From the NCBI RefSeq assembly GCF_000026145.1, contig NC_009445.1, forward strand, positions 2,852,001 to 2,916,000: a DNA stretch of 64,000 bases, given 5' to 3'. Shown here in pieces: positions 46,151 to 53,871 of this stretch. The DNA comes from Bradyrhizobium sp. ORS 278. GTDB lineage: Bacteria; Pseudomonadota; Alphaproteobacteria; Rhizobiales; Xanthobacteraceae. Numbering within the stretch: position 1 is the first letter of the stretch; the number at the start of each line of letters is the position of its first letter. Made by a program: the position numbers and the translations under genes. The notes below the pieces were generated by a model that saw only the letters and a program-made list of their open reading frames with translations, did no database searches and had not been told where the DNA came from.

Positions 46151-46378
46151 TCAAAAGAGCGGTTTCAAAAGAAAGTCTGTTGTTCGCATCGCCGGCCGCG
46201 GATCGGCCACAACGCGCGACTATGAGTCAGAGCCACGACTGCGATTTGTCCAGAGCCGGCCACAATCCCCGGAGAGCGGCCGGCCTGCTGACTGACCGAC
46301 GGTCGACGGGAGGTGTGGTTGGGCGCTGTCGCGCCGCCCGGTCTCAGTGCAGCGCAACGCGCGTTTGCAAGGGCAAAC

Positions 46379-46609
46379 ATGTCTGCCTGGCAGTACAATC
46401 ATCCGCCGCCCAATCCGACAGCCGTCATGCCGATCGCCGATCCTCGGCGGCTGACGCGGTTTCTCATCGAGAGCGAGCAGCGCGTGGTCGCGCATTGCCA
46501 GGCCGTGCTGTCGCGTGGCGACATCGATCCGCGCGAGCGCGAGCGGCTGGTCAGTGTCTTGCGCGAGGCGACGATGCGGCTGCAACGGCTGTCCGCGGTG
46601 GCCGCGTAG
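46379..46609 (+). CDS. Small hypothetical protein between groEL and hsp20
   Basis: 76 residues. ATG 46379 is preceded by AAGGG about five bases away. The second half (LTRFLIESEQRVVAHCQAVL then RERERLVSVLREATMRL) looks like a two-helix coiled domain, and a Pro-rich start precedes it. No family is recognised. The frame is open further upstream, but without likeness. It lies in the heat-shock block, but a link is only positional. Confidence 0.5.
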   Translation: MSAWQYNHPPPNPTAVMPIADPRRLTRFLIESEQRVVAHCQAVLSRGDIDPRERERLVSVLREATMRLQRLSAVAA

Positions 46610-46656
46610 CCCTCGAGAAAACGCCGGGGCTGCGGCAAAAAATTTGTCGGTGGGCC

Positions 46657-46683
46657 CTTGAACCCGGCGTCGGTTGATCTAAG
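46657..46683 (+). promoter_or_regulatory. RpoH-type promoter of hsp20
   Basis: CTTG (46657-46660), 17-base spacer, TCTAAG (46678-46683), followed by CTAAGTCGTTGGTCGCC that matches 15 of 17 bases at the groES promoter. Both promoters are also preceded by a similar AT-rich stretch (AAAAATTTTG and AAAAAATTTG). Confidence 0.6.
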
Positions 46684-46695
46684 TCGTTGGTCGCC

Positions 46696-46831
46696 GCGTC
46701 TCGCGGTGCCGGGTGCCTTCAGGGCCCGGCTGTGCTTTGGGCGCTGACCGGTTGTTGGGTCCTCAGAACGAAGCCTGCATCGGCCCGGCGCTCCTTCGTA
46801 TCCATCTTGCTCCTAGGAGGACTTGGCTATG
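46696..46831 (+). promoter_or_regulatory. ROSE-type RNA thermometer in the hsp20 leader
   Basis: The leader has hairpins GCCGGG-N11-CCCGGC (46708-46730) and ACGAAG-N20-CTTCGT (46768-46799) and a final segment CTTGCTCCTAGGAGG (46806-46820) in which CTCC pairs with GGAG of the ribosome site across a TA loop and a bulged G, the ROSE hallmark. The known Bradyrhizobium ROSE ends in TTGCTCCTTGGAGG. At low temperature the ribosome site should be masked. Confidence 0.85.
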
Positions 46832-47278
46832 AGGACGTATGATTTCAGCCCGCTGTGGCGTTCGACCATCGGTTTCGATCGCCTGTTCAGCCTGCTCGAC
46901 GAGACCCAGCGCGCCGTCGAGGACAACTATCCCCCTTGCAACATCGAGCGGATCGGCGACGACCGCTATCAGATCTCGCTGGCCCTGGCCGGCTTCGCGC
47001 CGGATGAGCTCTCCATCACGGCCGAGCACAATGTCCTGACGGTGGAAGGCCGGAAGGTCGAGAGGGAGAGCCGCGAGTACCTCTATCAGGGCATCTCGTC
47101 GCGGCCCTTCAAACGGCAGTTCAACCTCGCCGACTACGTGCAGGTGACGAACGCCTTCTTCGACAACGGCCTGCTGCGGATCGAAATGGTGCGCGAAATC
47201 CCCGAGGCCATGAAGCCGCGCCGCATCGCCATCGGCACGTCGCCGGTCGAGCAGATCGCGCCGCAGCAGGCCGCCTGA
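46829..47278 (+). CDS. Small heat-shock protein, Hsp20/alpha-crystallin family
   Basis: 149 residues from ATG 46829. An alpha-crystallin domain spans about 38-130 (YPPCNIERIGDDRYQISLAL, ITAEHNVLTVEGRK, NLADYVQVTNAFFDNGLLRI). It binds unfolding proteins as an ATP-independent holdase, IbpA-like. AGGAGG lies eight bases before the ATG and is part of the ROSE hairpin. A further small gene follows within 90 bases. Confidence 0.95.
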   Translation: MRTYDFSPLWRSTIGFDRLFSLLDETQRAVEDNYPPCNIERIGDDRYQISLALAGFAPDELSITAEHNVLTVEGRKVERESREYLYQGISSRPFKRQFNLADYVQVTNAFFDNGLLRIEMVREIPEAMKPRRIAIGTSPVEQIAPQQAA

Positions 47279-47366
47279 CATGTTCGACGAGCGACGCGGG
47301 CCGGCCGCGGCCCGCGCCGCCTTCATCATCTGTCTCTTGTGAAAGGAGCGTAGGAGGAGAGACGCC

Positions 47367-47906
47367 ATGAGCGAGCATCGTGTTTCGATCACCGCGGGCA
47401 CTGCCGGCTTCCATCCGGTCTCGCATTACGAATCGCCGGCCGACCTGCTGAATGACGGCAAGCTGTGCCGGACCGAGAAGCGGCTGATCCTGTCGTCCTG
47501 GGCGTCGGACATGTATGCCGTCGAGTCGCAGCCCGGCCTGCGCAAGATTCCAGGCATTTCCAGGCCGCTCCGCGTGTCCGACATTCTCGGCGCGCTGCGC
47601 CAGCTGGACCGCGAAGACCAGCCGCCACGCCCGCGCGGCGGCGCTGCGATGCGCATCGTGCCACGCGTCGACGTCGACGCCGACGGTGGTACGGGGGGCG
47701 ATGCTCTCGCGAGCGGAAGCCGGATGCGGCCGGCGCCCCGGCTGCGTTTTTCGCGCGAAGCCAATGTGCGGCGCTACCGCAAGCTGCTGGCCACTCGGCT
47801 TGCCGAGCACGAGCGGCGCTTCGTCGAGCGACGGCTGGCGGAGGAGTTGCAGCAGTTGCAGGGTGCGCCGGACCGGCACCGGCCGGCTCGCGCCGCGTGC
47901 AGCTGA
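47367..47906 (+). CDS. Conserved hypothetical protein downstream of hsp20
   Basis: 179 residues. The middle HYESPADLLNDGKLCRTEKR then LILSSWASDMYAVESQPGL resembles a short alphaproteobacterial motif of the form SPxxLLxDxxLxxxEKRxIL-SWxxD, often found in Hsp20-linked proteins. The rest is Arg-rich and ends in coiled helices (LAEHERRFVERRLAEELQQL). GTAGGAGGAGAG precedes the ATG. It probably shares the hsp20 transcript. Confidence 0.75.
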   Translation: MSEHRVSITAGTAGFHPVSHYESPADLLNDGKLCRTEKRLILSSWASDMYAVESQPGLRKIPGISRPLRVSDILGALRQLDREDQPPRPRGGAAMRIVPRVDVDADGGTGGDALASGSRMRPAPRLRFSREANVRRYRKLLATRLAEHERRFVERRLAEELQQLQGAPDRHRPARAACS

Positions 47907-47919
47907 GGAGCAAGTAAAA

Positions 47920-47945
47920 AACGCCGCCCGGAATTGGGCGGCGTT
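47920..47945 (+). terminator. Intrinsic terminator after the hsp20 operon
   Basis: AACGCCGCCC, GGAATT, GGGCGGCGTT then TTCATT on the plus strand; an A-run before it also gives a U-tract on the minus strand, so it may serve the convergent aldolase-II gene as well. Confidence 0.85.
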
Positions 47946-48002
47946 TCATTCCAAATAGCGTAGAGGGTGATGAACTGTTGATAGCCGATCAGCCCAGCAA
48001 GA

Positions 48003-48782
48003 TCAATTGCGATAGCCTGGATTGATCCGGTCGAGCCGGCGCAGCAGCGGCGGCCAGACCAGCTGGGTCGAACGGAGCTCGATGCGTTCCGCGTTGTCGA
48101 ACAGCTTGGCGTTCTTGTCGACGACCTCCTCGCGTACCGGATAGGCCGTGGGTCCGAGCGTGCGGGTACGCACCTGGATCGAGCAGGCGCGCTCCAGGTG
48201 ATACATGCGCTCGAACGCCGAGGCGACCGAACGTCCGACGGTCAGCGTACCGTGATTGCGCAGTAGCATGTGGTTCTTGGTGCCGAGGTCGCGCTGCAGC
48301 CGGGGCCGCTCATCATGGTCCAGTGCCACGCCTTCGTAGTCGTGATAGGCGAGGTCGTGGGTCACGTATTGCGCGATCTGGTTCAGCGGCAGCAGGCCGT
48401 CGGCGCAGCTCGACACCGCGACGCCGTCGAGCGTATGCAGGTGGATGACGCAGCCGGCATCCTCGCGCACCTCGTGAATCGCCGAGTGGATGGTGAAGCC
48501 GGCGGGATTGATGCTGTACTCGCTCTCGGACAGCTGGTTGCCGTAGAGGTCGACCTTGATCAGGCTCGACGCGGTGATCTCCTCGAACAACAGGCCGTAG
48601 GGGTTGATGAGGAAGTGATGCTCGGGGCCGGGGACGCGGGCCGAGATGTGTGTGTCGACCAGATCGTCCCAGCCGAACATCGCCACCAGACGGTAGGCTG
48701 CGGCGAGATTGACCCGCTGCGACCACTCCGCTTCCGTCATGTTCGACGGCACTTCCTTCAGACGCGCTTCGGCTGGCGACAT
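48003..48782 (-). CDS. Class II aldolase/adducin family protein
   Basis: 259 residues from ATG 48782, with GGAG six bases before it. A zinc-binding His pair in CVIHLHTLDGVAVSS and a third in LRNHGTLTVG, with NPYGLLFEEIT, fit the aldolase-II fold. Members cleave sugar phosphates such as fuculose-1-phosphate or act in other ways; the substrate is not clear. It is 106 bases past the start of a large membrane-protein gene's end on the same strand. Confidence 0.88.
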   Translation of the reverse strand: MSPAEARLKEVPSNMTEAEWSQRVNLAAAYRLVAMFGWDDLVDTHISARVPGPEHHFLINPYGLLFEEITASSLIKVDLYGNQLSESEYSINPAGFTIHSAIHEVREDAGCVIHLHTLDGVAVSSCADGLLPLNQIAQYVTHDLAYHDYEGVALDHDERPRLQRDLGTKNHMLLRNHGTLTVGRSVASAFERMYHLERACSIQVRTRTLGPTAYPVREEVVDKNAKLFDNAERIELRSTQLVWPPLLRRLDRINPGYRN

Positions 48783-48888
48783 GGCATGCTCCGGTCTCGA
48801 GAGGTTGACCCGAGCGTAAGCTGCCTCTCCCGGCTCGGCAAGGCGCGGAGCCGGGAGGGCAGTCATGTCGATTGGCGGAGCAGATCGC

Positions 48889-50541
48889 TCAAGGCGCCGG
48901 AATGGAGAGCAGGCTGGAGATGCTCCGGCCGCGGATGTCGTAGACCCGGGCGAACACGACGTCGTCGCGCTTGATCTCGACCATCACGGGGGCGGTCAGT
49001 CCCTTGCAGTAGAACTCGCCGAGCGTCATCGCAAAGTCGGCGGCATGACTGTCCCAGCCGATGGTGAAGTCGGGGCCGAGTGCGACCTGCGCCGGCCGTT
49101 GCGGACCGCACACCGCGACCTTCCATTTGTGCCCGATCGGCGGCACTTCCTGGCGCTCGTCGAGCTGCTCCTTGAGACCGTCGGAGGCCTGCTTCAGCGC
49201 GAGGCCCCAATAATCCAGCATGAAGCGCGCATCCGCCTCGCGGACGGTGCCGGCGATGTAGTTGAAATGCGTATATTGATAGGGGTGCAGCCGGATCATC
49301 TCGGCCAGCGGCAGGAGCAGTCCGAAGCAGAAGGCGGCGATCGCCACGGGCTGCCAGCTGCGGCGCTCGTCATTGTTGAGCCAGGACAACAGCCACGAGA
49401 ACGCGATGCCGCCGAGCAGCGCCATCGGCGGGATCACGAATACGAAATGGCGGATGCCGTTGTAGAGCGCCGGGCGTTTGACGATCGCGATCAGGATCGG
49501 CAGCGTTGCCGCCAAGGTCAGCATCAACAGGATGCTCTTCTGTCGCGCCGGCATATTCGGCCGCGACAGCGACATCAGCGAGGCCACCACGCCCGCCACG
49601 AACAGCGCGATCATCAGCTCGGGCAATTGCAGCGCAAACAGCGTGGGCAGATAGGACCACGGCATGTCCGGTACCGAGACGAGCGCCCCGTCGAACATCT
49701 CCTTCCACGGCTTCTCGAAGAAGTGCGAGAAATAGGTGAGCGCGCGGAACGGATTCGCCGGCTCGATGATCGACCAAGGCCAGATCAGGCCCATGACCAG
49801 ATAGCCGAGGATCAGGCCGGGGATCAGCATATAGAGCACGCTGGCGAAACGGCGCACCGCCTCGCGGGCGCCTTGCGTGCGGTATTCCTCCAGGAACAGC
49901 GGCATGAAACCGATCATGGCGTACACCACCGCCATGCCGCCGAGGATGCGCGAGCCGATCGAGAAGCCGGCGCCCAGGCCGAGGATCAGGATGGTGCGCG
50001 GCGAGGGGTAGGGGTACTCGTCGGCGAGACGCACCAGCCCCATCAGCAGCACGACCATGGCGACCGCGAAGGGGGCATCCTTCGGGTTCATGAACATGTG
50101 GCCGTAGAAGATCGGGCACAGCGCCAGCAGCAGCAGCGCCGCCAGCCCGGCGACCGCACCGCCGATGCGGCGCGCGAGGCGCCATGTCACGCCGAGCCCG
50201 ATCAGGCCGACGATCGCGCCGACCAGCCGGCGGGTCTCGAACAGCTCCAGCGGCAGGATCTTGTGCAGCAACGCTGCAACCATGTCGAACCCACCTCCGT
50301 ACATATAGAGGTTGGCGAACGACAGCGCCGCCTGATCCCTGAAACCGGAACCGTACATGCGCAACAACAGATCGGCATATTCGGCATGGGTGTAGTCGTC
50401 CCAGCCGAGGCCATAGTCGCGGAATGTCAGTCCGGCCACCACCGCGACAGCGGCGAGCGCGAACATGGCGAGATCGTCACAAGTCCGCTCGAGGGTCCGC
50501 CGCGTCGGCGTCTCGAGGACCGAAGTGGTTATCGATGTCAT
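48889..50541 (-). CDS. Polytopic GT-C-like glycosyltransferase or membrane protein
   Basis: 550 residues with about ten hydrophobic segments. The first loop has GLGWDDYTHAEYADLLL, an acidic pair in the place where GT-C glycosyltransferases bind a lipid-phosphate sugar, and the next has HMFMNPKDAPFAVAMV. The C-terminal part is soluble (VALGPDFTIGWDSHAADFAM). It may transfer a sugar to lipid or protein on the outer side of the inner membrane. No partner gene is near. Confidence 0.72.
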   Translation of the reverse strand: MTSITTSVLETPTRRTLERTCDDLAMFALAAVAVVAGLTFRDYGLGWDDYTHAEYADLLLRMYGSGFRDQAALSFANLYMYGGGFDMVAALLHKILPLELFETRRLVGAIVGLIGLGVTWRLARRIGGAVAGLAALLLLALCPIFYGHMFMNPKDAPFAVAMVVLLMGLVRLADEYPYPSPRTILILGLGAGFSIGSRILGGMAVVYAMIGFMPLFLEEYRTQGAREAVRRFASVLYMLIPGLILGYLVMGLIWPWSIIEPANPFRALTYFSHFFEKPWKEMFDGALVSVPDMPWSYLPTLFALQLPELMIALFVAGVVASLMSLSRPNMPARQKSILLMLTLAATLPILIAIVKRPALYNGIRHFVFVIPPMALLGGIAFSWLLSWLNNDERRSWQPVAIAAFCFGLLLPLAEMIRLHPYQYTHFNYIAGTVREADARFMLDYWGLALKQASDGLKEQLDERQEVPPIGHKWKVAVCGPQRPAQVALGPDFTIGWDSHAADFAMTLGEFYCKGLTAPVMVEIKRDDVVFARVYDIRGRSISSLLSIPAP

Positions 50542-50984
50542 GGCTGATAAGTGACCCGGCGTCCCCTAGCGACCCCGCTTCCGAGCTTCGAAGGCTTTCT
50601 TCCCCGTTTGCGTATAGCGCGTCCCCGTTTCCGAGGTGATGGAAATATGAGCGTCACGCGTCCGTCGCAGTGCAGCAGGGGCCCGAATTTCGGCTGCTTG
50701 GCGCCATATTGGCACAGCGACATGAACGCGTCCTGAACCGTGTGGCTCGGGACAAACCCGGAGGAACCCCTGACGGTTCCGTGGGTTGGCGGGAGTGAAT
50801 GTGGCACGATCATGGCGTCGCTGGCGGCTGGGCCGGGGGACGCTGACTGCTCTGATCGAACTTCTGCTGCAAATTGTCGCGGATTTCGACTAGAACCCGG
50901 GTTCACCGGACGCGGGCAGCCGCGGGCAACTAGTGTGATAGGGTCGGGACGCGGCCCGACCGACGCATTAGGGGATAGGTTCGA
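50542..50984. other. Gap with a GGAAC palindrome and no convincing gene
   Basis: 443 bases. At 50763-50787 GGAAC-N16-GGTT resembles an EcfG promoter (GGAAC-N16-CGTT) with one mismatch, but the palindrome GGAACC-N6-GGTTCC (50763-50780) explains part of it. A minus-strand frame (50538 up to about 50723) overlaps the start of the membrane-protein gene, but its Arg-rich composition makes it doubtful. Confidence 0.4.
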
Positions 50985-51905
50985 ATGATGAGTGGGATGT
51001 TGGCCGCTGGGGCCCTGGCCGTGCTGGTCGGGCTTGGAGCGATCGCTTGGGGTATTCCGATCAAGGACTTCAGCTTGGGAAGCACGCTGATCCTGTCCGG
51101 GACCCTTGGCGTCTGCAGCGGGCTCATCCTGTTCGGCCTGTCTGCGCTTCTCAACGAGCTGAAGGTGATCTCGCACCGCCTGCGCGCACGGTCGCCCTCG
51201 GAGAGCGAGGCAAGGCCCTTGCAGCTGCCGGGCATCGGCAGCAAGGCCGATCTCGACTCGCCCCCGCTTCCTCCGGCAGACGACGCTTGGCGCGAGGGTG
51301 GCTCGCCGCGCGCGCGGCCGCGGATGCCCGACCTGTCGTCGCCCTTGTCGTCGGCGCCGCTTCCGCCGTCACCGCCGTTGTCCGCAACGCTTCGCGCCGC
51401 CGCCTCCCCGCTGGAGGAGGATGAGCCGGCCGCGGAGCCCGCCGAGCGGCCCCGACGCAATCTGCTGTTCGCCTCGACCTCCCGCCGCGAGCGGGAGCGG
51501 GCCGAAAAGCGCGGCGCCGAGTCGATGCCGACGGATTTCCGCTCGCCGCCGCGCAGCGAACCCCCGGCGATGCCGCTCGATGAGCCGGCCCCCGAGGCTG
51601 CTCCTCCGGGTCTGGATCAGGGCTGGTCGCGCCCCGAACGGGCGCGTCCTCAGGAGGCGCTGCGGCCGCCGTTTCCGCGGCGCCTGGCACGTGCCGCACC
51701 CGCCTTCGTCGAGTCGGAGCCCGCTCCCGTGCCCGAGCCGCAGGACATGGATGCGCCGGCGGCGAGCATCATCAAGTCGGGCGTCGTGGACGGGATGGCC
51801 TATTCGCTCTACTCCGACGGCTCGATCGAGGCGCAGATGCCGGAGGGGATGATGCGTTTTGCGTCGATCGACGAGCTGCGCACCCATCTGGAAGGCCGCA
51901 GCTGA
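50985..51905 (+). CDS. Pro-rich membrane protein of unknown function
   Basis: 306 residues. Two N-terminal membrane segments (GMLAAGALAVLVGLGAIAWG, LILSGTLGVCSGLILFGLSA) are followed by a Pro/Ala/Arg-rich disordered stretch (about 60-255). A compact end (IIKSGVVDGMAYSLYSDGSI) and AQMPEGMMRFASIDELRTHL appears folded. ATG 50985 or 50988 may be the start; GGGGATAGG precedes it. The type is common in Bradyrhizobium but the role is unknown. Confidence 0.8.
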   Translation: MMSGMLAAGALAVLVGLGAIAWGIPIKDFSLGSTLILSGTLGVCSGLILFGLSALLNELKVISHRLRARSPSESEARPLQLPGIGSKADLDSPPLPPADDAWREGGSPRARPRMPDLSSPLSSAPLPPSPPLSATLRAAASPLEEDEPAAEPAERPRRNLLFASTSRRERERAEKRGAESMPTDFRSPPRSEPPAMPLDEPAPEAAPPGLDQGWSRPERARPQEALRPPFPRRLARAAPAFVESEPAPVPEPQDMDAPAASIIKSGVVDGMAYSLYSDGSIEAQMPEGMMRFASIDELRTHLEGRS

Positions 51906-52100
51906 TCGCCTTGCGCGCCGCAAGACTGGCATTTGGCACACAGTACTGAAAACGGCACAGATGTCTCAAGAAGAAGTCCTCACCTTCTTGTCATTTTGCC
52001 AGTCATTTGCCCATATTGCTTGGAGAAATGACAGATGACGCTCTCACCCGCGTCGGGTGATACTTGCGAATGAAAGTCAGTGGATGGGGACGGAGCTTTG

Positions 52101-52517
52101 ATGACCGAAGGGGCCGGCAAGAGCTTTATCGATCTGACGGCCGACATCGTCTCGGCCTATCTCAGCAACAACCCGACCCCGGCGGCGGAAATCCCGTCGC
52201 TGATCAGCCAGGTGCACGCGGCGCTGACGCGCGTGGCGGCGGGGCGTAGCGAGCCGGCGCCCGAGCCGACCCGGCCGGCCGTGCCGGTGAAGAAATCCAT
52301 CCACCCCGATTATCTGGTCTGTCTCGAGGACGGCAAGCGCTTCAAGTCGCTGCGCCGGCATCTGCGCACGCAGTACAACATGACGCCGGAGCAGTACCGC
52401 GACAAATGGAACCTGCCGCCGGATTATCCGATGGTGGCGCCGAACTACGCCGTCACGCGCTCGCAACTCGCCAAGAAGATGGGCTTGGGACAGCAGCGAC
52501 CCGAGCGCGAGAAGTAG
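52101..52517 (+). CDS. MucR/Ros-type transcription regulator
   Basis: 138 residues. The C-terminal domain [20 protein letters not shown] and [20 protein letters not shown] is the MucR DNA-binding core. In the classical Ros finger the first ligand pair is C-x2-C; here it is CLED, so the second Cys is Asp and one His follows (RRHLRTQYN). Such variants are known to fold without zinc. ATG 52101 has GGAG upstream; an earlier start at 52080 is possible. It governs exopolysaccharide and motility in relatives. Confidence 0.93.
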   Translation: MTEGAGKSFIDLTADIVSAYLSNNPTPAAEIPSLISQVHAALTRVAAGRSEPAPEPTRPAVPVKKSIHPDYLVCLEDGKRFKSLRRHLRTQYNMTPEQYRDKWNLPPDYPMVAPNYAVTRSQLAKKMGLGQQRPEREK

Positions 52518-52523
52518 CCGACA

Positions 52524-52949
52524 TCACGAGGCCGCGGCAAGCGCCTCGCGTGCGTCGCTGCGGATGCGCTCGACCATCGAGCGCAGGCCGTTGGAGCGCT
52601 GCGGCGTCAGGTGCTCGCGGAACCCGAGCTCGTCGAACACGGCGGGCGCGTCGATGGTCAGGATCTCCTGCGGTGTGCGCCCCGAATACAAAGTCAGCAG
52701 GATCGCGATCAGGCCGCGCACGATGTGGGCATCGCTGTCGCCGAGATAGTTCAGCACCGGCACGGCGCGGCTGTCATCCATGTGCTTGGACAGCCAGACC
52801 TGGCTCGCACAGCCCTGCACCTTGTTGGCAGCGGAGTGCTCGTCCTCCGGCATCGGCGCCAAGGTGCGGCCGAGCTCGATCACGTATCGGTAGCGGTCGT
52901 CCCAATCGTCCAGCAGGGCGAAATTGTCGCGGATCTCGTCGATGGTCAT
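52524..52949 (-). CDS. sufE: SufE-type sulfur-transfer protein
   Basis: 141 residues from ATG 52949. NKVQGCASQVWLSKHM holds the sulfur-accepting Cys. SufE takes persulfide sulfur from SufS for Fe-S cluster assembly. The start follows MRFRTGLKST, which I leave out because it lacks likeness. It is convergent with mucR; the suf operon itself is not in the window. Confidence 0.93.
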   Translation of the reverse strand: MTIDEIRDNFALLDDWDDRYRYVIELGRTLAPMPEDEHSAANKVQGCASQVWLSKHMDDSRAVPVLNYLGDSDAHIVRGLIAILLTLYSGRTPQEILTIDAPAVFDELGFREHLTPQRSNGLRSMVERIRSDAREALAAAS

Positions 52950-53024
52950 GGTGCTCTTCAGTCCCGTCCTGAACCTCATATAGGGGTTCGGCGGGACGAA
53001 AGCGACAGCCGGTTCCGCCGACGA

Positions 53025-53489
53025 TCAGGGCGTCGGCGGCAGCTGCCATTCGGCGCTGAGATCGTCGGCCGAGAGCGTGTCGGCCGGCGCCTCGCCCGCG
53101 GGAACTTCCTCGGTCACAGGCGCATCGATCGAGCCGGTATGGTCGTTGCCGCGCCGCTCGAGGCTGGCCGGCTTCACCGGGCCGATGAACTTGTCCGCTG
53201 CGGTCGGCTTCTCGGCGGTCTCGGGCTTGTCGGTGATGATCTGATAGATCTTGCGCGCGCCTTCCTGCGCGCGGTGACCGACCACCGTGGCGGCCTGACC
53301 GCCGACCTCGCAAGCTTGCGGCTGGCGCTTGCAGAACTGGCTCATGTCGGAGATCGCCGCGGTCGCCGCCTGCACGGCCTCTTGCGCATTGATCTGCGGC
53401 AGCTTGTCGGACTCCGGCGTCTTCTCGCGCGGCAGCAGCACCAGCACGAGCCCGAGCCAGAATGCCATCCGAAGCAGAAAGAACATCAC
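53025..53489 (-). CDS. DUF5330-family membrane-anchored protein
   Basis: 154 residues. An N-terminal hydrophobic segment (FFLLRMAFWLGLVLVLLP) is followed by a soluble domain with ISDMSQFCKRQPQACEVGGQ, whose two Cys could form a disulfide, and an acidic, Pro-rich tail. The whole fits DUF5330, a rhizobial family of unknown role. Confidence 0.82.
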   Translation of the reverse strand: MMFFLLRMAFWLGLVLVLLPREKTPESDKLPQINAQEAVQAATAAISDMSQFCKRQPQACEVGGQAATVVGHRAQEGARKIYQIITDKPETAEKPTAADKFIGPVKPASLERRGNDHTGSIDAPVTEEVPAGEAPADTLSADDLSAEWQLPPTP

Positions 53490-53871
53490 GCAACCCCGGC
53501 CGTGCTGCTGATCCCGCGTCCGTCCTCAATGGCGCAACCGAGATCTCAGCTCTCTTGTTCTATGTCGCGACTGCTTGCTTTGGGCTTAATTGGTTGAGAA
53601 TTAGGAAAGCGGACGGCCGAACTTTTTTCGGCGTAAATTTTTGGTTGGCGCAAGCTGAAAGCGGCATGCAACCGGCTGTAGCTTGCGATGCTTTCGCAAC
53701 CGGTGAAGCCGCCGGAAACGATGCGTTCACCATCATGTCCGATTGGCAAGGTGACCGCAGTCTGGCCCTTAGCGTTCGCTTAATGCGAGTCTGACACGGT
53801 GCTTCCGACGACAGGGGGCGTCCCGGCGCGTTCTTTGTGAGAACGAACCGACAGGCCGAGGCGCGAGAGCC
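53490..53871. other. Gap upstream of a histidine kinase, with a CtrA-like box
   Basis: 382 bases, less GC-rich than its surroundings, with no gene. TTAG-CGTTCGC-TTAA (53769-53783) keeps the 4-7-4 layout of a CtrA site with one mismatch. It lies 89 bases before the GTG start of the DivJ-like kinase. Confidence 0.4.

Noticed and set aside
48865..50547. 560-residue frame on the plus strand
   Set aside because: Antisense shadow of the polytopic membrane-protein gene; rich in Gln, Arg, Asp and His.
50538..51176. 212-residue minus-strand frame upstream of the membrane-protein gene
   Set aside because: Arg/Pro/Ser-rich shadow composition; only its overlap with the next start is suggestive, which is not enough.
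53462..53794. 110-residue plus-strand frame before the DivJ-like gene
   Set aside because: It begins inside the antisense DUF5330 gene, has no ribosome site and no likeness.
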